In this document: positions 33,318 through 42,832 of the stretch, piece after piece
How positions within the stretch are numbered: the stretch's first letter is position 1
Layout: each line of letters begins with the position of its first letter
Origin: Prevotella sp.
Lineage (GTDB): Bacteria; Bacteroidota; Bacteroidia; Bacteroidales; Bacteroidaceae
DNA: 64,000 nucleotides
Assembly: GCA_017410365.1 (NCBI GenBank)
Contig: JAFQQY010000050.1
Location: 1-64,000, forward strand
Direction of reading: 5' to 3'
Program-made: the position numbers and the translations under genes
Notes under the pieces: generated by a model
The model's input: only the letters and a program-made list of their open reading frames with translations
What the model was told of the DNA's origin: nothing
The model's database searches: none

Positions 33318-34190
33318 ATGAGACAACTTAAGATTCAAAAGAGTATCACAAACCGTTCAAGTGAGGCACTTGACAAGTATCTTGTAGAAATTGGTCGCGC
33401 TCCTCTTATCAGTATCGATGAGGAGATTGAACTTGCTCAGAAGATCCGCAAGGGTGGTCCTGAGGGTGAACGTGCCAAGGATAAGCTTGTTACTGCCAAC
33501 CTTAGATTTGTGGTGTCAGTGGCTAAGCAGTATCAGCATCAAGGACTTACACTCACAGACCTTATAGACGAGGGCAACATTGGTTTGATTAAGGCTGCAC
33601 AGAAGTTCGATGAGACACGTGGTTTTAAGTTCATCTCATACGCAGTGTGGTGGATTCGCCAGAGCATTCTTCAGGCTATTGCTGAACAAAGTAGAATTGT
33701 TCGTTTGCCATTGAACCAGGTAGGTTCGTTGAACAAGATTAACCACGAGATAAACAAGTTTGAGCAAGAGAACCAGCGTCATCCATCTGTTAGTGAGCTT
33801 GCTGAAGCCACACAACTGGATGAGGAGAAGATTGGCCAGAGCTTGATGGCTGATGGTCATCATGTGTCTATAGATGCACCTTTCCAGGATGGCGAAGACA
33901 ACTGTATGCTCGATGTTATGGCTAGTGGTGATGATAGTAGAACAGACCGCTATGTTGACCATGAGAGTATGGCTCAGGAGCTTAACTCTGTGCTCTCTAA
34001 GGTACTGAAAGAGCGTGAGATAACCATCATTCGCGAATGTTTTGGTATAGGTTGCCATGAGAAGGGTCTTGAGGAGATTGGCGACCAGCTTGGATTGACT
34101 AGAGAGCGTGTTCGTCAGATTAGAGAGAAGTCTATTGCAAAGCTTCGTGACAGTGGCAATGCAAAGATACTGATGAAATATTTGGGATAA
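33318..34190 (+). CDS. rpoD: Primary RNA polymerase sigma factor (sigma-70 family, short Bacteroidetes type)
   Basis: Housekeeping sigma factor that recognises TAnnTTTG/-33 promoters in this phylum. Its 290 residues lack region 1.1. Region 1.2 is DKYLVEIGRAPLISIDEEIE. Region 2 contains DLIDEGNIGLIKAAQKFD and FKFISYAVWWIRQSILQAI. Region 3 spans about 130-210. Region 4 ends with the helix-turn-helix TRERVRQIREKSIAKLR (about 256-272). The upstream 1.5 kb is repeat-rich and contains the probable 6S RNA, a regulator of sigma-70 holoenzyme in other bacteria. Confidence 0.95.
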   Translation: MRQLKIQKSITNRSSEALDKYLVEIGRAPLISIDEEIELAQKIRKGGPEGERAKDKLVTANLRFVVSVAKQYQHQGLTLTDLIDEGNIGLIKAAQKFDETRGFKFISYAVWWIRQSILQAIAEQSRIVRLPLNQVGSLNKINHEINKFEQENQRHPSVSELAEATQLDEEKIGQSLMADGHHVSIDAPFQDGEDNCMLDVMASGDDSRTDRYVDHESMAQELNSVLSKVLKEREITIIRECFGIGCHEKGLEEIGDQLGLTRERVRQIREKSIAKLRDSGNAKILMKYLG

Positions 34191-34228
34191 TTAACAGACG
34201 GATATTTTGCGACCTAAAGAAAATCTGC

Positions 34229-34236
34229 TATCTTTG
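34229..34236 (+). promoter_or_regulatory. -7 box (TATCTTTG) adjoining the DUF5686 start codon, leaderless arrangement
   Basis: TATCTTTG is followed by 5 nt and then the GTG at 34242. An alternative in-frame GTG at 34236 overlaps the box itself and is not usable if this is the promoter. Confidence 0.6.
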
Positions 34237-34241
34237 TGGTC

Positions 34242-36287
34242 GTGAACTATCGGAGTAACATATTAAGATTGGTGTTGCCAGTGATACTTCTATGTATTTC
34301 TGGCAATATTTTTGCTCAAAAACCTACATCAGAATCAGACGACTGGTTGCTGCAAAGGTTGTTTGAATATAAAACTCTGACCATATCACACAGTGATACC
34401 ACCACAAGGCAGATATACACGAAGCACACTCTGAAATCACTGAGGCGCAACCCTACCCTCTTTCTTGTTCCCACGATGTACAGCATAGCCAAAGGGCAAA
34501 GAGACTACATCAGAGAGTCTTTTGGCGTGGCTCAGATAGTTGGTGCTGATATCATTGGCTATCAACCCAAACTACTTTGCGGAACAATAAGGAAAAACAG
34601 GTTGGCCATGCCTATACTTGTGGACTACATCACCCCAGACCTTTATTCTGAGTTGCTCTTCGGAAGCAACGTGCTCTCTCCTTTCCATAAGGACAATAAG
34701 AGATACTACGAATATCAATGGTCGCCACACACAGATTCTACGGCCATGCTGATATTCAACTCAAGGTTGAACAACACACAACTTGTGGATGGATGGGCAG
34801 CTGTGGACAATAAGACTGGAAGGATAATAAGTTGCCAACTAAAGGGGGATTTTGACATGATTGACTTCAACCTGCATGTGGACATGGGCAGCGAACAAGA
34901 CAAACATGGAAGCCTAGTACCAGAGAGAAGCGACATCTGCTCTACATTCATGTTTTTGGGCAATAAGGTTGAGTATCAGTTGGTTGCACAATATGACAAT
35001 CATCGGCTAACTCTGCCTGACACACTAATTACAGAGCAAACACTAATGGATGCCTACAGGCCCATGGAGCTTAGCAGCATAGAGAAGCAGATATATAGGC
35101 AATACAATTGGGACAAGCAGATGAGCCAACCAGACACTACAAGAAGAGACACGCTTGTGGAAGAAGGCGTAGACGTGGGAAAGAAAGCTCTTGAACTGAT
35201 AGAAGACAATCTGCTAAGCAGCATAAAGGCCAACTCAGAACGTGCCTCAATAAGAGTATCACCACTGCTTGACCCCTTGAAGCTGAGCTATAGCAACAGA
35301 AGGGGATTGTCGTACAGAATGAAGATTGACACAAAATACATGTTCGATGCCAACAGATACATAACGCTGAAGCCACGTGTGGGCTACAACTTCAAGATAA
35401 ACAAGCTCTACTACTCTACTCCACTGAGATATACCTTGGACGAGAGGAAAAACAACTGGATAGAACTGCTTTTTGCCAATGGAAACAGAATAACACACTC
35501 GTCTGTGAGCAAGGCCATAGAAGAAAGCAACGATAGCACTGTAATGAGAAGTGACGATGATGACCAATTCAACGACCAGTATCTCAAGCTACATGCCAAT
35601 ACGGCCATAAGCAACAAGGTGGATGTGGCTCTGGGTATAACATACCACAAACGTAAGGCTGCAAACAAACACTTGCTTAAACAGCTAGGACTGGAAACAT
35701 ATTACAAGACCTTTGCACCTACGCTTACTCTAAGCTACAGGCCAAACATGAAGTGGCCCATGTTCTCGGTAAACTATGAACGCAGCATAAAGGGTGTGCT
35801 TGGGTCGAACATAGGATATGAGAGATGGGAGTTTGATTCTTCTTTCAAGAGAGACCTAGGTTCACTGCGCAAGTTGAACATAAGAACAGGCGGTGGATTC
35901 TACACAGACAAGAGCACCAACCACTTTGTTGACTTCGAGAACTTCCAAGAAGAGTATCTGCCTGAGGGATGGGATGACGAGTGGACAGGCAACTTCCAAT
36001 TGCTAAGCAGCAGTTGGTATAACCAGTCGAAGTACTATGCACGCATGAATGCCTCTTACGAATCTCCCCTCATGCTTGTATCAAGATTGCCTTTGGCTGG
36101 CAAATACATAGAAACAGAACGACTATACCTTGGAGTGCTAAGCATTGAACACACCCGTCCATACTTTGAACTGGGTTATGGTTTCACTTGTCGCTACTTC
36201 TCCGTAGGTGCCTTCACTGGTTTCCTGAATGGCAGTTTCCAAGAGTTTGGCTGTAAGTTTACTTTTGAGTTGTTTAGGAGGTGGTGA
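34242..36287 (+). CDS. DUF5686-family outer-membrane protein
   Basis: 681 residues from the GTG at 34242, with a signal peptide (LPVILLCISGNIFAQ). The C-terminal half is a predicted outer-membrane beta-barrel with DUF5686 signatures such as LPEGWDDEWTGNFQLLSSSW and HTRPYFELGYGFTCRYFSVG, ending ELFRRW. The N-terminal carboxypeptidase-like domain present in many family members is absent. Function is unknown. The start is uncertain: no ATG precedes the signal peptide, and GTG (34242 or 34272) or TTG (34269) are the options. The promoter position favours 34242 as a leaderless start. Confidence 0.8.
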   Translation: MNYRSNILRLVLPVILLCISGNIFAQKPTSESDDWLLQRLFEYKTLTISHSDTTTRQIYTKHTLKSLRRNPTLFLVPTMYSIAKGQRDYIRESFGVAQIVGADIIGYQPKLLCGTIRKNRLAMPILVDYITPDLYSELLFGSNVLSPFHKDNKRYYEYQWSPHTDSTAMLIFNSRLNNTQLVDGWAAVDNKTGRIISCQLKGDFDMIDFNLHVDMGSEQDKHGSLVPERSDICSTFMFLGNKVEYQLVAQYDNHRLTLPDTLITEQTLMDAYRPMELSSIEKQIYRQYNWDKQMSQPDTTRRDTLVEEGVDVGKKALELIEDNLLSSIKANSERASIRVSPLLDPLKLSYSNRRGLSYRMKIDTKYMFDANRYITLKPRVGYNFKINKLYYSTPLRYTLDERKNNWIELLFANGNRITHSSVSKAIEESNDSTVMRSDDDDQFNDQYLKLHANTAISNKVDVALGITYHKRKAANKHLLKQLGLETYYKTFAPTLTLSYRPNMKWPMFSVNYERSIKGVLGSNIGYERWEFDSSFKRDLGSLRKLNIRTGGGFYTDKSTNHFVDFENFQEEYLPEGWDDEWTGNFQLLSSSWYNQSKYYARMNASYESPLMLVSRLPLAGKYIETERLYLGVLSIEHTRPYFELGYGFTCRYFSVGAFTGFLNGSFQEFGCKFTFELFRRW

Positions 36288-36690
36288 TGGAGGATTGAAG
36301 GAGATAGAAGAAGGTAGAAGGAGATAGAGGATATTTGTCTTGGGTTGAAGAGTTGAAGGAGATAGAAGAAGATAGAAGAAGGTAGAAGGAGATAGAGGAC
36401 ATTAGTCTTGGGTTGAAGAGTTAAAGAAGGTAGAAGAAGGTAGATGAAAAATTGAAGGAGATAGAAGAAGGTAGATGAAGATAGAAGGAGATAGAGGACA
36501 TTAGTCTTGGATAGAAAATTGAAAAATTGAAAAATTGAAAAAATTGAAGTATTGAAAATATCTTTCTCTAACTCCTTAAAAAAAGAAACATTCGTCCTTT
36601 TTTTCGCATAGCTCAAGGAAACTCCTTCGCAGCTGAAAGCTGCATATCTTCCTTTAACTCCCTCTAACTCCTTTAAAAATATAATAACAA
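36288..36690. repeat. Homopurine composite repeat upstream of addA (inverted copy)
   Basis: About 260 nt of almost pure purine on the plus strand: repeated GAAGGAGATAGAAGAAGGTA. It includes three units carrying GAGGA(C/T)ATT(A/T)GTCTTGG, followed by ATTGAAAA repeats. It is followed by GCAGCT-GAA-AGCTGC (36629-36643) within the REP-like part. The block is the reverse complement of those near 25.8 and 27.6 kb. A minus-strand frame through it gives a repetitive Leu/Ser/Phe peptide and is rejected. No promoter box is obvious, although AAGCATTAAGAATATG precedes addA. Confidence 0.75.
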
Positions 36691-36705
36691 TTAAGCATTA
36701 AGAAT

Positions 36706-39700
36706 ATGAGTTTAACAGTTTATACAGCAAGTGCAGGAAGCGGCAAGACATTTACATTGGCCGTGGAATACATCAAGTTGCTCATCAAAGACCCATACAA
36801 CTATCGGAAGATATTGGCTGTGACCTTCACAAACAAGGCCACGGAGGAAATGAAGATGAGAATATTAAGCCAACTGTATGGTATATGGAAGAAATTGCCC
36901 GATTCCAACGACTATATGGAGAAGGTGTGCACACAACTTGACATTGACGAAAACCATGCTTCAAAACAGGCAGGGATAGCATTGTATAACCTGTTGCACA
37001 ACTACAACTACTTCCGCATAGAAACCATCGACTCTTTCTTCCAAAGCATACTGAGAAATCTGGCTAGAGAACTAGACCTTACCACCAACCTAAGGCTATC
37101 GCTCAATGACACACAAGTGGAACAGCAGGCTGTGGACAAGCTAATAGAAAATCTTGATGCCAGAAACGAGATATTGTTCTGGATAATAGACTATATAAAA
37201 CAAAAGATTTCTGACGACAAGAGCTGGAATGTAATAACAGAGATAAAAAACTTCGGACGCACCATATTCAACGATAAATACAAGGATTCATCGGAAGAAC
37301 TGGCCCAATTCATGTATGTAAAGGGAAGATATGAAGCCTATGTGAAAACAATGAAACAGGAACATGAGGCTTCCAGAGACAAGATGAAAGACTATGGCGA
37401 GGCTTTCATGCAAGCTATAGACCAAGAGGGACTGTCAATAGACGATTTCAAGTATGCCAAGACAGGTGTCTACGGATTCTTTCTGAAACTGACCAATGGC
37501 ATATTCGATGAAAGCATAGTGGGAAAAAGAATAGAAGAATGCAGCCAAAACCCAGAAAGCTGGTACAACAAGAAGAATCCTAATGCTCCCATCATACACT
37601 CGCTGGTGGTAAACAAGCTCTACAACATGCTTAACGAGGCCATAGCAGAACGCCCTAAACAATGGATGAGACACAAGTCGGCAGAGATGACACTAAAGCA
37701 CATCAATCAGCTGAGGTTGCTAAGCGTAATAGAAAAGAAAGTGAGAGAGCTGAACAACGAGGCAAACAGATTCTTGCTCAGTGACACACAACATCTGCTG
37801 CAATCACTAATAGACGGAAGTGATTCTCCTTTCATATTTGAAAAGACAGGAAGCCATCTGAGCCACATCATGATTGACGAGTTTCAAGATACTAGTACAG
37901 TGCAATGGAAGAACTTCAAGATTCTGCTGCTAGAGTGCATGAGCCAGGAAGACTCACACAACCTGATAGTGGGTGATGTGAAGCAAAGCATATACAGATG
38001 GCGTTCTGGTGATTGGAGACTGCTTAACAATATTTCCGATGAATTCGGCAAAAACAACAAGCAGATAGAACATATTCCTCTTGACACCAACTACAGGTCG
38101 GAAAAGAATGTCGTAGACTTCAACAATGCCTTCTTTGAAGTGGCACGCGATGGAAGTAGTGTGCCTGAAATAAAGAGTGCATATAAGGATGTGGCTCAGA
38201 AGGTGAAGGACGGCAAGAAAGACAATGGATATGTGTGCATCGAACTATTGTCTACAGCCGACTATGAGACAGAGACATTGGAAAAAATAAAAGGTTTCAT
38301 CGAGCAACTGATAGACAAGGGGGCTAGACAAAACGAGATAGCCATTCTTGTGAGAATGAACTCGCACATACCTCTCATAGCAGGCTATCTGCAACAACAA
38401 TTGCACCACAAGAACATAAACATAGTGTCTGACGAAGCCTTCAGACTAGAAGCATCTGTGGCTGTGAGCATCATAATAAGTGCCCTGCACTTGTTGCTAC
38501 ATCCAGAAGACAACCTTGAAAAGGCAAAGCTGGTGAAAGCATATCAGAAGAAGATTGTAAACACTAGTCTTCTTGATTCAGAGATACTTACAGACAGCAA
38601 CATGCTAGACAAGTGGTTGCCAGAGGAATATGTGGAAAACCAGCAATATCTGCTCAAGATGCCACTCTATGACCTCTGTCAGCATCTCTATGGCATATTC
38701 CATCTAGATAGATTGGATAGCGAAGGCAGTTATGTGGCTACATTCAATGACAAACTTTCTGAGTTCATAGCTGATAGTTCTTCGGATATTAGCATGCTTA
38801 TCAAAGAGTGGAACGACAACCTGAAGAACATAAACATACAAGGCACTGAGATAAACGGCATAAGACTAATGTCAATACACAAAAGCAAGGGACTGGAGTT
38901 TGCCAATGTTATAGTGCCATTCTGCGACTGGAAGATAGAGAAGACCAATGGCAATGTGCTTCTTTGCAACACCACCAAGAAACCCTTTGGAAATCTGCCA
39001 TTGATACCTATTGACTACAGTTCAAAGATGGAAGGCACAGTATATGAAGATGAATATCATGAGGAGCATGCACAGAACGAGGTGGACAATCTGAACCTGC
39101 TCTATGTGGCTTTTACAAGAGCTGCTGCCAATCTATATGTAATAGGCAAGAAGAATGTAAAAGGCACACGTTCTGAACTTCTTGAAGCATGCATAGACAA
39201 GGTGGCAAAGAAGCTAAATGGTGCTGTGTGTTCTCTAAGCGATTCTCCTGATTCGCCTGTTTCTTTTGAATATGGCAACATATATGTAAAGGCAGAAAAG
39301 AGCATAAAGGAAAGCAATAATGTTTTTCTGCAAACATCGACAAATCAAGGTATTAACATATCGTCTAAAAAGACAGACGTGGAGTTCAGGCAAAGCAACG
39401 AGAGCAAGAGATTTACCAATGCCGATGATGATGAGGAGGATGGAAAGAACAGCTACGTGAAAGTGGGTTTGGTGCTCCACAACATACTCTCTGAGATACG
39501 AACAAAAGATGATATAGAGATGGCTTTGAGCCGACTGGAACAAGATGGCGTGATATACGATGAGAACGTAACAAACCAAAGAGTAAAAGACATGCTTGCC
39601 AAACGGCTTAATGCTCCTAAGGTGGCAGAGTGGTTCTCAGGCAAATGGGATGTTGTGAACGAAGCAACCATCATAACCAAAGACCCAGAAACAGGCAAGT

Positions 39701-39894
39701 TGATAGAAAAACGCCCTGACAGGGTAATGACAAATGGTTCTGATGCAGTGGTGGTAGACTTCAAGTTTGGCAAGCACAAAGAAGAATACATCTGCCAGGT
39801 AAGAGAATATGCCCACCTGCTAAGAGGAATGGGCTTTGAGAATGTGAAAGGATATATATGGTATGTTTACAGCAATAAGATAGTAGAGGTATGA
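36706..39894 (+). CDS. addA: AddA-like helicase-nuclease (UvrD-fold, double-strand-break repair)
   Basis: 1062-residue UvrD-like protein that should process DNA double-strand ends with its partner for RecA loading. Walker A is ASAGSGKTFTLAVEYI at about residues 8-23. Motif II is MIDEFQDTS (about 388-396). VGDVKQSIYRWRSGDW, SIHKSKGLEFANVIVPF and LLYVAFTRAAANLYV are further helicase motifs. A C-terminal PD-(D/E)XK nuclease contains DRVMTNGSDAVVVDFKFGK (about 1003-1021). Its last 4 bp overlap the next gene. The gene symbol is assigned from architecture and context. Confidence 0.88.
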   Translation: MSLTVYTASAGSGKTFTLAVEYIKLLIKDPYNYRKILAVTFTNKATEEMKMRILSQLYGIWKKLPDSNDYMEKVCTQLDIDENHASKQAGIALYNLLHNYNYFRIETIDSFFQSILRNLARELDLTTNLRLSLNDTQVEQQAVDKLIENLDARNEILFWIIDYIKQKISDDKSWNVITEIKNFGRTIFNDKYKDSSEELAQFMYVKGRYEAYVKTMKQEHEASRDKMKDYGEAFMQAIDQEGLSIDDFKYAKTGVYGFFLKLTNGIFDESIVGKRIEECSQNPESWYNKKNPNAPIIHSLVVNKLYNMLNEAIAERPKQWMRHKSAEMTLKHINQLRLLSVIEKKVRELNNEANRFLLSDTQHLLQSLIDGSDSPFIFEKTGSHLSHIMIDEFQDTSTVQWKNFKILLLECMSQEDSHNLIVGDVKQSIYRWRSGDWRLLNNISDEFGKNNKQIEHIPLDTNYRSEKNVVDFNNAFFEVARDGSSVPEIKSAYKDVAQKVKDGKKDNGYVCIELLSTADYETETLEKIKGFIEQLIDKGARQNEIAILVRMNSHIPLIAGYLQQQLHHKNINIVSDEAFRLEASVAVSIIISALHLLLHPEDNLEKAKLVKAYQKKIVNTSLLDSEILTDSNMLDKWLPEEYVENQQYLLKMPLYDLCQHLYGIFHLDRLDSEGSYVATFNDKLSEFIADSSSDISMLIKEWNDNLKNINIQGTEINGIRLMSIHKSKGLEFANVIVPFCDWKIEKTNGNVLLCNTTKKPFGNLPLIPIDYSSKMEGTVYEDEYHEEHAQNEVDNLNLLYVAFTRAAANLYVIGKKNVKGTRSELLEACIDKVAKKLNGAVCSLSDSPDSPVSFEYGNIYVKAEKSIKESNNVFLQTSTNQGINISSKKTDVEFRQSNESKRFTNADDDEEDGKNSYVKVGLVLHNILSEIRTKDDIEMALSRLEQDGVIYDENVTNQRVKDMLAKRLNAPKVAEWFSGKWDVVNEATIITKDPETGKLIEKRPDRVMTNGSDAVVVDFKFGKHKEEYICQVREYAHLLRGMGFENVKGYIWYVYSNKIVEV

Positions 39895-42797
39895 AGTCGT
39901 TTTTAGAATACGTAGCAAAAGATATAATAGAGCGTTATGGCAACAACCTGTCGAAGGTGGCTGTGGTGTTTCCAAACAAAAGAGCTTCTATTTTCCTGAA
40001 TGAACATCTGGCTCAACATAGCAGCAAGCCTGTGTGGAGCCCTACTTATATCACCATTAGCGAGTTGTTCAGAAAGCATAGTGATTATGTGGTGCCCGAC
40101 CAGATAAAGCTAATATCAGACCTTCACAAGTGCTTTTTGAAGTGTACAGGCATAGATGAATCACTCGACCACTTCTATGGTTGGGGACAACTGATGCTTG
40201 CCGACTTTGATGATATAGACAAGAACATGGCCGATGCCAAACAGGTGTTCGCAAACATAAGAGACATACATGAATATGACGACATCTCTTATCTTACGGA
40301 AGAACAGAAGACCATACTCAAAAGATTCTTCTCCAATTTCTCTGACGACAAGAACACAGAACTGAAACAACGCTTTCTTAACATCTGGAGCCGCTTCTTT
40401 GATATATATACAAGCTACAACAGCATGTTGAAAGAGAATGGATATGCTTACGAGGGAGCACTCTACAGAGAAGTGGCCACCGATGAAAAGGCTGTTTTTG
40501 AGTATGACAAGTATCTTTTCGTGGGTTTCAACATGACTCAGGCTGTAGAGAAAAAACTCTTTGACAGACTAAAGAAGCAAGGCAAAGCAGAGTTTTATTG
40601 GGATTTCGACAATTTCTATACACACGTAGTTAAAGGTCAGCATCATGAGGCTGGCCACTACATACGTGAGAATCTGCACAGCTGTCCTTGTAGCCTTGAC
40701 ACTTCAAACCCTGACATATACAACAACTTCTGCAAGAAAAAGCAGATAACATTCATTTCGGCATCTACAGAAGACATACAAGCAAGGTTTGTTGGCAATT
40801 GGCTGAAAGAAAACGAGAGATACAAAGAAGGCAGAAAGACAGCCGTGGTAATGTGTAATGAGGGATTGATGCAAACAGTATTGCATTCGCTTCCTGAGAA
40901 CATAGGACCTATAAACATCACTACGGGCTATCCTCTTCAGCAAACACCAATAGCATCGTTTGTGAAGCAACTCATCACCCTAAGGTGCGATGGTTATAGC
41001 AAGACCAGAAACAGGTTCATACTATCTATAGTAAACCGAGTGCTAAAGCATCCATACATGCCGTATATTACAGATAATTACAGCATTTTGTTAAATGAAA
41101 TAAACAATGATGCAAGGGTCTACTATCCTACATCAGAACAACTGTCTAAAGACGATGCCTTGTCGCTTGTATTCAGCAATCCATACAACAGCAAAGACAA
41201 TCAGACCTTTGAATCGGCCATGATAGAATGGCTTCTTAATATTGTGAAGCTTTTGGCTGAGAATACTCAAGACATTGACGACCCATTGTTCAAGGAATCG
41301 GTATTCAAGGCATATACATTGATAAACAGATTGTCGGCCCTAATAAGCAGTGGTGACCTTAACGTAAACCTCATGACACTACAAGGACTGATAGACCAAC
41401 TCATACAAAGCACAAGCATTCCTTTCCATGGAGAACCAGCAGAGGGAATACAGATAATGGGTGTGCTGGAAACTAGAAACCTTGACTTCGACAACCTGCT
41501 AATACTTTCATGCAACGAGGGCAACATGCCTAAGGGTGTAAACGATTCGTCATTCATACCCTATTCTATCAGGAAAGCATTCGGATTGACAACTATTGAC
41601 AACAAGGTGGCCATTTATGCATACTACTTCTACAGACTGATACAAAGGGCAGAAAATGTTACTGTGCTATACAACAATGCCACTACCGACGGCAATAAGA
41701 ATGAAATGAGCAGATTCATGATGCAAATGATGGTGGAGAGTGGCCACAACATCGAGAAGAAGGCTCTTTGCATAGGTCTTGAACCTCAATCATCGGAAAC
41801 CGTAGCAATAGAAAAGTCGGATGCCATAATGGGAAGACTCATTGAAAGGTTCAAAAAGACACCAGAACACACAGGAAAGCCACTGCTCACACCTTCATCC
41901 ATAAATATGTATCTGAGATGTCCGTTGCGATTCTATTATAATTATGTGTGCGGAATAAAAGAACCAGACCTTAACGATGAGGATAAGATAGACGGAAGAA
42001 TATTCGGAAATATATTCCACAGAGCATCACAGATTGTATTTGAGAATCTTACAGATGGAAATGGATGGATAGAACCAGAAAGGATAAGACAGACTCTGAA
42101 ATCTTCCATACTGATAGAAAGAGCCGTAGACAAGGCATTCAACGAAGAGGTGTTCAAGTCAAAGGCGGGCAACACTCCTGATTATGACGGACTGCAACTC
42201 ATAAACAGAGAGGTGGTGATTATCTATCTAAGGCGATTGCTTGAAAATGACATGAAGCTGGGAGCATTCAACATCATTGGTTTGGAAAAAACTGTAAATG
42301 AGGAATGGCAGATAAGTACTCCTAATCATTGTTTCACAACATCTTTGGGCGGTTTCATCGACAGATTAGACATGGTGAACACTGATTTGGGAATGGGCAT
42401 AAGGGTGGTTGACTATAAGACTGGCAAATATAAGTTGGAAAAATTTGCCGATTTCAACGAACTGTTTATGACCAAGAGCATAGCCAGACATAGTGACTAC
42501 TTCATACAGACCATGCTTTACAGCAAGATAGTGAGAGACTCCAAGCACCTGAACCCTAAGGGATTGACTGTTAGTCCTGCCTTGCTCTTCATACAGCAAT
42601 CAATAGAAAACAGCGATGACATCATATTGAAGCTAGGTGGTGAAAAAATAACAGACATAGAGAGATATAAGGCCGATTTCATCGGGCATCTTAATACTGT
42701 CATAACTGAAATATTCGATTCCACAAAGGCATTTGAACCAACAGAACATAAGGAGCGTTGCCAACAATGTCCCTACTCTGCCATCTGCAATGTATAA
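39891..42797 (+). CDS. addB: AddB-like PD-(D/E)XK nuclease/inactivated helicase
   Basis: 968 residues, partner of the preceding AddA-like protein. The N-terminal half looks like a degenerate helicase (VAVVFPNKRASIFLNEHLA, with no proper Walker A lysine). The C-terminal nuclease domain has PSSINMYLRCPLRFYYNYVC, IFGNIFHRASQ and RVVDYKTGKYK, the DxK catalytic pair. The Cys in RCPLRFYY together with C-terminal CQQCPYSAIC fits the four cysteines of an AddB-type iron-sulfur cluster. The ATGA overlap indicates coupled translation. Confidence 0.85.
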   Translation: MKSFLEYVAKDIIERYGNNLSKVAVVFPNKRASIFLNEHLAQHSSKPVWSPTYITISELFRKHSDYVVPDQIKLISDLHKCFLKCTGIDESLDHFYGWGQLMLADFDDIDKNMADAKQVFANIRDIHEYDDISYLTEEQKTILKRFFSNFSDDKNTELKQRFLNIWSRFFDIYTSYNSMLKENGYAYEGALYREVATDEKAVFEYDKYLFVGFNMTQAVEKKLFDRLKKQGKAEFYWDFDNFYTHVVKGQHHEAGHYIRENLHSCPCSLDTSNPDIYNNFCKKKQITFISASTEDIQARFVGNWLKENERYKEGRKTAVVMCNEGLMQTVLHSLPENIGPINITTGYPLQQTPIASFVKQLITLRCDGYSKTRNRFILSIVNRVLKHPYMPYITDNYSILLNEINNDARVYYPTSEQLSKDDALSLVFSNPYNSKDNQTFESAMIEWLLNIVKLLAENTQDIDDPLFKESVFKAYTLINRLSALISSGDLNVNLMTLQGLIDQLIQSTSIPFHGEPAEGIQIMGVLETRNLDFDNLLILSCNEGNMPKGVNDSSFIPYSIRKAFGLTTIDNKVAIYAYYFYRLIQRAENVTVLYNNATTDGNKNEMSRFMMQMMVESGHNIEKKALCIGLEPQSSETVAIEKSDAIMGRLIERFKKTPEHTGKPLLTPSSINMYLRCPLRFYYNYVCGIKEPDLNDEDKIDGRIFGNIFHRASQIVFENLTDGNGWIEPERIRQTLKSSILIERAVDKAFNEEVFKSKAGNTPDYDGLQLINREVVIIYLRRLLENDMKLGAFNIIGLEKTVNEEWQISTPNHCFTTSLGGFIDRLDMVNTDLGMGIRVVDYKTGKYKLEKFADFNELFMTKSIARHSDYFIQTMLYSKIVRDSKHLNPKGLTVSPALLFIQQSIENSDDIILKLGGEKITDIERYKADFIGHLNTVITEIFDSTKAFEPTEHKERCQQCPYSAICNV

Positions 42798-42825
42798 TCC
42801 CAAATCTAAATGACCGATTGGGGAT
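42797..42825. repeat. Remnant of the MITE-like terminus, forming a hairpin between convergent genes
   Basis: AAATCTAAATGACCGATT matches the terminal 18 bp of the MITE-like elements. It is flanked so that ATCCCAAATC and GATTGGGGAT form a 10-bp inverted repeat with one mismatch. It begins at the addB stop codon and ends 8 bp before the stop of the convergent MFS gene. It may act as a two-way terminator, though no long T-run follows. Confidence 0.5.
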
Positions 42826-42832
42826 AATGTTC

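Noticed and set aside
36194-36616. A 140-residue minus-strand frame through the purine-rich repeats
   Set aside because: The peptide is a monotonous Leu/Ser/Phe/Tyr repeat created by the pyrimidine-rich strand. Similar peptides arise from the copies near 27.6 kb.
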